Source of the DNA: Bacteroidaceae bacterium | Lineage (GTDB): Bacteria; Bacteroidota; Bacteroidia; Bacteroidales; Bacteroidaceae | Reading direction: 5' to 3' | DNA length: 64,000 nucleotides | NCBI GenBank assembly: GCA_017445925.1 | Contig: JAFSRW010000076.1 | Span: 1-64,000, forward strand | In this document: positions 58,321-64,000 of the stretch, piece by piece | Numbering within the stretch: the first letter of the stretch is position 1 | Layout: each line of letters begins with the position of its first letter | The notes under the pieces: generated by a model | The model's input: only the letters and a program-made list of their open reading frames with translations | What the model was told of the DNA's origin: nothing | The model's database searches: none | Position numbers and translations under genes: made by a program

Positions 58321-59047
58321 CTGTGTCTGTTCCTGTGTTCTCTTCCTTATTATATCCGGAAATAACGCTGATGGTCTTTCTTATTTTGAATACACGGCCA
58401 TCGGCACCCTTGGCATTCACTACCAGAAAGTAAACGCCGTCTTTTACAACTTTCCCCCTATATGTGCCATCCCAACTTCCGTTAACATTGTCCCAGGAAT
58501 ACAGCTTATTACCCCATCTGTTAAAGACTATTGCATGGAAGTCTACAATGCTCTGATAACCGTCTTTTGGCTTTAATTCGTCATTCCATCCATCCTTGTT
58601 AGGTGAAATGCCATTGGGGAACTCCAAAATGCTCTCGCTAATGCTGAAGTGTATGGACTTTGGATCTTCTCCTTCCTCAGGGAACTCGTAGTATATACTA
58701 CCGTCTGCATTGTAAAAAGTAACATACAACTGAGCTGTAAATGCACCGCTGGTAGTAAAAGTATGCTCAATATTTTCATCGATACGGTGGATAAGAATGT
58801 TTGACGGATCATTATCGTTCCATATTTTCCATTCATAACGAGGCTGTCCATAACCATCTAGTCCGGAAGGATTAGCCTTGAGAATCACTTTCAGGGGTGC
58901 ACTCTGAGCTCCTGCTCCGGATAGATCAGTAGTATCAACTGTTCCGTCCTCATTTTCTATAATATATGCACCTGAAGGGTCAACTTCGGGTTGTGCCCAT
59001 GCATAAAAAGGTAATATCAGCAATAATAAAGCTATATAACGTGTCAT
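58301..59047 (-). CDS. Secreted protein with gliding-motility-type (CHU_C/T9SS type B) C-terminal domain
   Basis: The start at ATG 59047 gives a signal peptide (cleavage near AWAQ) and a product of 248 residues. A PKD-like region (about 40-140) is followed by FPNGISPNKDGWNDELKP and IVFNRWGNKLYSWDNVNGSW, the landmarks of the CHU_C gliding-motility-associated C-terminal domain, used as a type IX type B sorting signal. The extra tail after the domain (about 15 acidic residues) lies in the overlap with uvrA. Confidence 0.9.
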   Translation of the reverse strand: MTRYIALLLLILPFYAWAQPEVDPSGAYIIENEDGTVDTTDLSGAGAQSAPLKVILKANPSGLDGYGQPRYEWKIWNDNDPSNILIHRIDENIEHTFTTSGAFTAQLYVTFYNADGSIYYEFPEEGEDPKSIHFSISESILEFPNGISPNKDGWNDELKPKDGYQSIVDFHAIVFNRWGNKLYSWDNVNGSWDGTYRGKVVKDGVYFLVVNAKGADGRVFKIRKTISVISGYNKEENTGTDTGGDEGQ

Positions 59048-59065
59048 ATTTATAAATATTTTTGG

Positions 59066-59073
59066 CAAAATTA
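59066..59073 (-). promoter_or_regulatory. -7 box of the CHU_C/uvrA transcript
   Basis: Minus-strand TAATTTTG, 19 bases before the start. Confidence 0.6.
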
Positions 59074-59139
59074 GTGAATTTCTTTGGATGATAGCTATTT
59101 TTTAATCTCAAAAAGTCTAAAATGGCGAAAAAAAAGCAT

Positions 59140-59147
59140 TATCTTTG
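59140..59147 (+). promoter_or_regulatory. -7 box, probably leaderless, for the LysM gene
   Basis: TATCTTTG ends five bases before the ATG at 59153, the same spacing as at 28931. Confidence 0.65.
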
Positions 59148-59152
59148 CGGTT

Positions 59153-60472
59153 ATGAAAAGGCTTATTATTACAATACTAATGTGTATACCATTCATATTG
59201 GATGCACAAAACACCATGTTGGAACTTAACAGGTTACATCAAGTGGTTAAGGGAGAAACGCTTTACGGGATAGCAAAAAAGTACAATATCACCGAGCAGG
59301 AATTGCGGGCAGCGAACCCAGATATTCCTGAAAACGGCAAAGTAAAGAAAGGAAAGTATCTGACCATTCCCAAACCTGCAGCACCCACCAAGGCAGAGGC
59401 CGTAACACCTGAGGTAACTAAAAAGCAAGCCCCTTCCATTATAAAGATTGGTGTGATACTGCCATTTGAAGAGAAGAGCGATAGAGCCAAGAAAATGGTG
59501 GAATTCTACCAAGGGTTCCTGATGGCAGCCGATAGTGTGAAGAAGGAAGGATTGAGCCTGGAAATCTATGCATACAGTAGTGGGAATACGGAAGCAGAAC
59601 TTATGGAGGTGCTGATGAAACCAGAATTGTCAACACTTGACATATTCTTTGGTCCGGTTGATGAACAACAGTTGCCAGCTGCCATTAACTTTTGCAAGCT
59701 GAACAACATTAAACTGGTGTTACCCTTCACCAACGATCAGAGTCTGACAGGGAGGCCACAAGTTTACATGGCCAGTCCCAACTACACAGTATCAACTACA
59801 GAGGCTGCCGAGTTGGTATCAAAAGCATACGCAAATAAAAATTTCATCATACTGAAAACGAACAGCCCGAATAGCAAAGGACAATTCTTTACGCAGAAAC
59901 TGACAGAAATGCTGGCGCATCAGGGGAATAATGTTCGAGTTTTAAACATAGACGGAGACGACTTTGCGTATGAATCTGCCATGAACCAGTTTAAAGACAA
60001 TGTCATTGTGCCTGATAATCCCAGCATAAAGCCCCTAAACATTCTGATATCCAACTTAGATACGTTCAGACAGGAACACTCAAATTACAACATATCGCTA
60101 TTAGGCTACCCTGAATGGCAAACGTATACTAATACACTTTTGAATAGCTTCTTTACCTTTGACACATTCATATACAGCACATATTACTATAATGCATTGG
60201 CCCCAAGCACTAAAGCATTTGAGCAGGCATTTACAAGAAATTTCAATACCGCAATGGCCGTCAACTATCCACGTTACGCCATGATGGGTTTCGACTTAGG
60301 CTATTATTTTATACATGATATACAAGCAAACGAATCTGCCACATTAAGTGAACATAAACCTTACCAGAATATGTTCCGTTTTGTTCAGGAGACAGAGAAT
60401 AGCGGATTCTACAACCGATTCGTGGAGTTGATACACTTCACCAAGACCAAACAAATAGAACTTATAAGATGA
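59153..60472 (+). CDS. LysM and periplasmic-binding-fold protein
   Basis: The ATG at 59153 gives 439 residues with a signal peptide (cleavage near LDAQ). A LysM domain follows (HQVVKGETLYGIAKKYNI, about 30-75), then a linker and a type I periplasmic-binding fold (IKIGVILPFEEKSDRAKK to the C-terminus) of the amino-acid-sensing or LpoA-like kind. The combination suggests peptidoglycan-bound sensing or wall-synthesis control. It overlaps the next gene as ATGA. Confidence 0.9.
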   Translation: MKRLIITILMCIPFILDAQNTMLELNRLHQVVKGETLYGIAKKYNITEQELRAANPDIPENGKVKKGKYLTIPKPAAPTKAEAVTPEVTKKQAPSIIKIGVILPFEEKSDRAKKMVEFYQGFLMAADSVKKEGLSLEIYAYSSGNTEAELMEVLMKPELSTLDIFFGPVDEQQLPAAINFCKLNNIKLVLPFTNDQSLTGRPQVYMASPNYTVSTTEAAELVSKAYANKNFIILKTNSPNSKGQFFTQKLTEMLAHQGNNVRVLNIDGDDFAYESAMNQFKDNVIVPDNPSIKPLNILISNLDTFRQEHSNYNISLLGYPEWQTYTNTLLNSFFTFDTFIYSTYYYNALAPSTKAFEQAFTRNFNTAMAVNYPRYAMMGFDLGYYFIHDIQANESATLSEHKPYQNMFRFVQETENSGFYNRFVELIHFTKTKQIELIR

Positions 60473-61176
60473 AGAAAATTGTTATTCTTACTTTACTATA
60501 TACCTTATTTACATATAATGTACTGGCTCAGGTAGGTGACGCGCGCAGAGACTTAGCCATAGGTATAAATGGCGGCTATGCGTTGAATCAGGTGAGTTTC
60601 AGCCCGAATATAAACCAGAAGATGCATGGTGGCATGACAATGGGAGCGACTGTAAGATATACATGTGAGAAGTATTTCAGTATGATTTGTGCCATACAAG
60701 GAGAACTGAACTATATACAGTTAGGATGGACTGAGGATATAAAGTACGGAGACAATCTTTCTGGAACATACAAACGCGACGCAAATTATATTCAAATGCC
60801 TATCATGGTGAATCTGGGTTTCGGAAAAGAAAAAGGAGGAGTAAAAGGTTGCATTTTAGCAGGGCCACATATAGGATTTTGCCTTGGTGAGAAGACTTCA
60901 ACAAGTGGAGAATGGTCTGATATGGACCTTCTGGCACGCCAGATTATACTACATGAAACGCCTATACAGAAGAAGTTTGATTACGGTATTACCTTGGGCC
61001 TGGGAATGGATGTCAGTACAAAAAATGGCCATCACTTTACACTTGAAGGAAGGTATGGGTTAAGCCTAAGTAACATCTTAAATAGCACAAAACAAGATAC
61101 CTTCAGCCGTAGTGCTAACAATGTTATTACGGTGAAGGTAGCTTATTTATTTGATATACTAAAGACGCGTAATTAA
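60469..61176 (+). CDS. PorT-like outer-membrane beta-barrel protein
   Basis: A 235-residue protein with a signal peptide (cleavage near VLAQ) and regular beta strands of an eight-strand barrel. The opening GINGGYALNQVSFSP, AIQGELNYIQLGW and the aromatic C-terminal LLFD-like strand are characteristic of PorT-family proteins, some of which support type IX secretion. Whether this one does is open. It is coupled to the LysM gene, and its TAA overlaps the stop of the DUF4293 gene on the other strand. Confidence 0.82.
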   Translation: MKKIVILTLLYTLFTYNVLAQVGDARRDLAIGINGGYALNQVSFSPNINQKMHGGMTMGATVRYTCEKYFSMICAIQGELNYIQLGWTEDIKYGDNLSGTYKRDANYIQMPIMVNLGFGKEKGGVKGCILAGPHIGFCLGEKTSTSGEWSDMDLLARQIILHETPIQKKFDYGITLGLGMDVSTKNGHHFTLEGRYGLSLSNILNSTKQDTFSRSANNVITVKVAYLFDILKTRN

Positions 61177-61652
61177 CGCAAACGGTCTAAGGAGCGTACC
61201 AGTTTCTCGTCCTTCAAGATACCACGGAAAGCCAGATATAAGAGTATAATGCTTACACACGGCAATGATGCCCATACGGCTACTCTGAAAGTTACTTCTG
61301 TGTAGAACGCATCTAAGAAATACCATGCAAAAAAGGCATAAGTAGCATACCATCCTACCAACAGAATCATACAGAAGGTACATACACGCATCTGTAAGGC
61401 CCTGTATTTGAACAGGAAGATATTCAGGAACGATAGCGTAGACTCAATAAGCAATATAACAAATAGAGCCCATGAGCCACCACGACTTGAAAGCAAATAA
61501 CTTCCTTCATCCTTAGCGCACCAGCAACCAAGGTTGAACAGACGGCCAATCTCACCGTCTTCTGAAATATAATACCCTATACAACTTGCCATACAGACAA
61601 CTATCAAAACAGTTGCCAGTAAAAGGTATAGGGTTTGTATGCGCTGAATCAT
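61173..61652 (-). CDS. DUF4293 four-helix membrane protein
   Basis: A 159-residue protein with four membrane helices, starting MIQRIQTLYLLLATVLIVV, the typical opening of DUF4293. The family is found next to the RNA polymerase omega and bamD genes in many Bacteroidetes, as here. Function unknown. Its start overlaps the omega gene's stop by four bases. Confidence 0.88.
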   Translation of the reverse strand: MIQRIQTLYLLLATVLIVVCMASCIGYYISEDGEIGRLFNLGCWCAKDEGSYLLSSRGGSWALFVILLIESTLSFLNIFLFKYRALQMRVCTFCMILLVGWYATYAFFAWYFLDAFYTEVTFRVAVWASLPCVSIILLYLAFRGILKDEKLVRSLDRLR

Positions 61653-61993
61653 TGGTCAAGCAATGAGGATGCGTCCTTGCTGGGATTGCGGAAATACACC
61701 TTACCCTCAACAAACTCTTGGGTTGCCATAAGAGTAGGCTTGGGAAGTTTCTCATAGAAACGACTGATTTCTATTTGCTCGCGATTTTCGAATACCTCAT
61801 CAAGGTTATCCTGAGAACTTGCAAATTCCTGTAGTTTCTTGCTGAGTTCATTCTTGATATCAGCAGATATCTGATTGGCACGCTTTGCAATAATAGCAAC
61901 GCTTTCGTAAATATTACCAGTCTCCTCACACAGCTCCATAACGTCACGGTTTATGGTATTTGTTGGAGCAGTTGATTTTTTGTAATCCATCAT
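61649..61993 (-). CDS. rpoZ: RNA polymerase omega-like subunit
   Basis: A 114-residue Bacteroidetes RpoZ-type protein. NIYESVAIIAKRANQISADI (about 27-46) corresponds to the conserved omega motif that contacts beta prime. The C-terminal part is charged. The usual bamD-omega-DUF4293 order supports the call. A second Met at residue 2 may be the true start. Confidence 0.85.
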   Translation of the reverse strand: MMDYKKSTAPTNTINRDVMELCEETGNIYESVAIIAKRANQISADIKNELSKKLQEFASSQDNLDEVFENREQIEISRFYEKLPKPTLMATQEFVEGKVYFRNPSKDASSLLDQ

Positions 61994-62004
61994 ATTATTT
62001 TTGT

Positions 62005-62895
62005 TTATTTATTTTTCTTCTTTTTTGTGTTATCTGACTCTATTTCGTCATCATCTATTTTGCCTTTTTGGGAAACAACACGCTCTGAGTGGCTATAGAT
62101 ATTATTAGCCTCTTTCATGTATTGGCTCTCAGGAAACTCGTTTTGGAAAGCATAATACTCATCAATAGTATCACGAAAGCGCTCGAGGCGTCTTTCAACA
62201 ACACTTTGGCGTGCCAAATGATAACGGGATCTCAGTATAAGAATCGAAAGTTCTTCTTTTCGCTCTGTAGAAGCATAAGGATAATCCTTAAGTGCATTCT
62301 GTGCCGTAACTATACAAGCCTCATAGTTGCTGCAGCCGGATGATGTCATATTACCCAGATATGTTCCCAGGTCATAGTACATCTTGGCAGACAGGTATTC
62401 TTTTTCTACCAGTTTATCCTGCAGGTTGAAAATCATGTCTTGTGTCTGAGATTTCAGCGCCGTCTGAGGATAATACTCAAGAAAATCAGAAAATTCTTTT
62501 AGGGCTTCCATTGTACTGGTCTGATCAAGCCTGGTGTCTCTAACACAATTATAGTGAGACATGGCACAGTAATACCGGCTCAACTCTACATATTTTCCCT
62601 TTGGATAACTCTTATAATATTTTTGGAAGAAATCTGTAGCAGACTCATAATCACGATAGCGGTAATTACTCATACCAAGCATAAAAAGACATTCGTCGCC
62701 ATATTGTGATCCTTTCAAAATTGCAAGAACATCACGGAAAGCTTCTGCTGCCTTTCTATAATCCCCATCTGAATAATAACTCTTTGCTGCCTCGTACTTA
62801 TACTCGTAGTCAGCTGTTTTCATAACAGAGTTGTAATCACCACAACCAGCTAAAAACGGTAGAATAAACAACAATATGAGACTATATCTTTGCAT
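62005..62895 (-). CDS. bamD: Outer-membrane assembly lipoprotein BamD
   Basis: The start is set at ATG 62895 (MQRYSLILLFILPFLAGC), giving a lipobox Cys at about 18 and 296 residues. TPR repeats of the BamD type follow, with YSDGDYRKAAEAFRDVLAI and YESATDFFQKYYKSYPKG. A lysine-rich end is usual in the phylum. BamD supports beta-barrel insertion together with BamA. Promoter at 62916-62923. Confidence 0.93.
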   Translation of the reverse strand: MQRYSLILLFILPFLAGCGDYNSVMKTADYEYKYEAAKSYYSDGDYRKAAEAFRDVLAILKGSQYGDECLFMLGMSNYRYRDYESATDFFQKYYKSYPKGKYVELSRYYCAMSHYNCVRDTRLDQTSTMEALKEFSDFLEYYPQTALKSQTQDMIFNLQDKLVEKEYLSAKMYYDLGTYLGNMTSSGCSNYEACIVTAQNALKDYPYASTERKEELSILILRSRYHLARQSVVERRLERFRDTIDEYYAFQNEFPESQYMKEANNIYSHSERVVSQKGKIDDDEIESDNTKKKKNK

Positions 62896-62915
62896 GTACA
62901 TACTTTTACGGGGTG

Positions 62916-62923
62916 CAAAGGTA
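62916..62923 (-). promoter_or_regulatory. -7 box of the bamD-omega-DUF4293 operon
   Basis: Minus-strand TACCTTTG, 21 bases before the bamD start. Confidence 0.6.
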
Positions 62924-62983
62924 ATACTTTTTCTGAAAAGAACATAAAAGTAAACTCAATAAATATTGAATATTACAATATTT

Positions 62984-64000
62984 TTAACACAAATTCGCTT
63001 TCATTCGCAACATTTCGTCTCTCAGAAGTGCCGCCTCAACAAAATCTAACCGTTTTGCAGCCTCTTGCATCTTCTTCTCCACTTTCTTTATTCTGGCTTC
63101 CAGTTGTTCCTTTGTCAGTAGCGTCAGATCTTGTTCTGCAACCTGCAAATAGTCTATGGTTGGTTCTATGTAAGCCCTACTCTCTGATTGCTGTTGAACT
63201 TGAATCAGGTCGCCCATGGTGCGTTCCTTCTTTATCTGTTGAGGTATAATGTGATGCTCTTCATTGTATCGTAATTGGATTTCTCTTCTACGGTTGGTTT
63301 CATCTATTGTTTTTTGCATGCTCTCAGTAATGGTGTCGCCATACATGATGGCTTTCCCGTTAAGATTACGCGCTGCTCTACCAACCGTCTGAGTTAGACT
63401 TCTGTGACTTCGCAGGAAACCTTCCTTGTCAGCATCAATGATGGCCACAAGGCTAACTTCAGGAAGGTCCAATCCCTCTCTCAACAGATTTACACCAACC
63501 AACACATCGTATTGCCCTTCTCTCAGGTCGTTTAATATCTGTACGCGCTCCAATGTGTCTACGTCACTATGAATATAAGCCGTTCTTATTCCATTTCTGA
63601 GCAAGTACTCTGCCAATTCCTCTGCCATACGTTTGGTCAATGTAGTTACCAAAGTGCGTTCATCGCGTTCAACACGCTGCTGTATCTCCTCCATCAGATC
63701 GTCCACCTGATTTTCTGTGGGACGAACATCAATGATAGGATCAAGAAGCCCTGTAGGACGAATCAACTGTTCAACCACAATACCCTCGCTTTGTTCCAAC
63801 TCATAGTCGGCAGGAGTTGCACTGACATAGATAACCTGATGCGTCAGTTCACAGAACTCGTCAAACTTAAGTGGCCTGTTATCTTTAGCTGCGGGAAGGC
63901 GAAATCCGTATTCTACAAGATTACGTTTACGGGCTTGATCGCCTCCGTACATAGCACCAATCTGAGGAACGGAAACATGGCTTTCGTCAATTACCATCAG
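62984..64000 (-). CDS. uvrB: Excinuclease ABC subunit B, 5' truncated by window edge
   Basis: The frame continues past the right edge (Leu before [12 protein letters not shown]). The 338 residues seen are the C-terminal half of UvrB: VIDESH (helicase motif II), [10 protein letters not shown] (III), helicase C domain with [15 protein letters not shown] and [13 protein letters not shown] (VI), and a C-terminal UVR domain ([20 protein letters not shown]) that meets UvrC. About 340 residues are missing at the N-terminus. Confidence 0.97.
   Translation of the reverse strand: MMVIDESHVSVPQIGAMYGGDQARKRNLVEYGFRLPAAKDNRPLKFDEFCELTHQVIYVSATPADYELEQSEGIVVEQLIRPTGLLDPIIDVRPTENQVDDLMEEIQQRVERDERTLVTTLTKRMAEELAEYLLRNGIRTAYIHSDVDTLERVQILNDLREGQYDVLVGVNLLREGLDLPEVSLVAIIDADKEGFLRSHRSLTQTVGRAARNLNGKAIMYGDTITESMQKTIDETNRRREIQLRYNEEHHIIPQQIKKERTMGDLIQVQQQSESRAYIEPTIDYLQVAEQDLTLLTKEQLEARIKKVEKKMQEAAKRLDFVEAALLRDEMLRMKANLC

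Overview
The window comes from a Bacteroidales bacterium, most likely Prevotellaceae. Supporting signs are Bacteroidetes -7 boxes (TAnnTTTG) before many genes, T9SS-type and gliding-type C-terminal domains, LruC, BACON, DKNYY, BspA-like and CHU_C-type proteins, a bamD-omega-DUF4293 gene set, and secreted GH76 and sulfatase enzymes. No insertion sequence, phage, CRISPR array or rRNA is visible. One tRNA-Ser is present.

Layout. 1-2283: a large secreted or outer-membrane protein cut by the left edge. 2573-16848: a compact plus-strand aryl-polyene (APE) type cluster with methyltransferase, acyltransferase, two hotdog dehydratases, two ketosynthases with extra C-terminal domains, two acyl carrier proteins, small EamA-like transporter, LolA-like carrier, glycosyltransferase-acyltransferase fusion, esterase, MMPL exporter and AMP-ligase. 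A convergent SDR (16860-17660) may be its ketoreductase. 17765-22178: M64 peptidase, small periplasmic protein, Na/Ca antiporter, TPR protein. 22467-28094: two Gfo/Idh/MocA oxidoreductases, a DUF1080 hydrolase and a TIM-barrel protein with tatA and tatC interleaved, resembling a 3-keto-glycoside pathway packed with its own Tat exporter. 28128-34138: BACON lipoprotein, beta-helix protein, phosphoesterase, aminotransferase, LruC lipoprotein. 34235-44375: tRNA-Ser, then a minus-strand run of GH76, zinc-ribbon membrane protein, U32 protein, metA, M13 peptidase and ABC-F. 44551-55464: surface proteins, duplicated small outer-membrane proteins, an orphan MNT nucleotidyltransferase, a GH18-like protein and a serine-type sulfatase. 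55489-64000: uvrA, a CHU_C protein, a LysM protein, an outer-membrane barrel, DUF4293, RNA polymerase omega, bamD and partial uvrB.

The most striking signal is a family of degenerate tandem arrays with a strict 7-bp period, with a few 6-, 8- and 9-bp relatives. More than twenty lie between about 3.7 and 55.5 kb. Many fill same-strand gene junctions, where they supply stop or start codons. Others sit in frame inside coding sequences: both ketosynthases, MMPL, GH76, U32, the CotH protein and the GH18-like protein. A C-rich hairpin repeat, present four times at gene 3' ends, travels with them. They resemble in form the heptanucleotide STRR repeats known from filamentous cyanobacteria.

No gap without a gene exceeds 300 bases. 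The longest are 2284-2572, 22179-22466, 52228-52505 and 50731-50994. They hold divergent promoters; a terminator and a weak promoter; a possible gene remnant, terminator and promoters; and a 65-bp tandem duplication, respectively.
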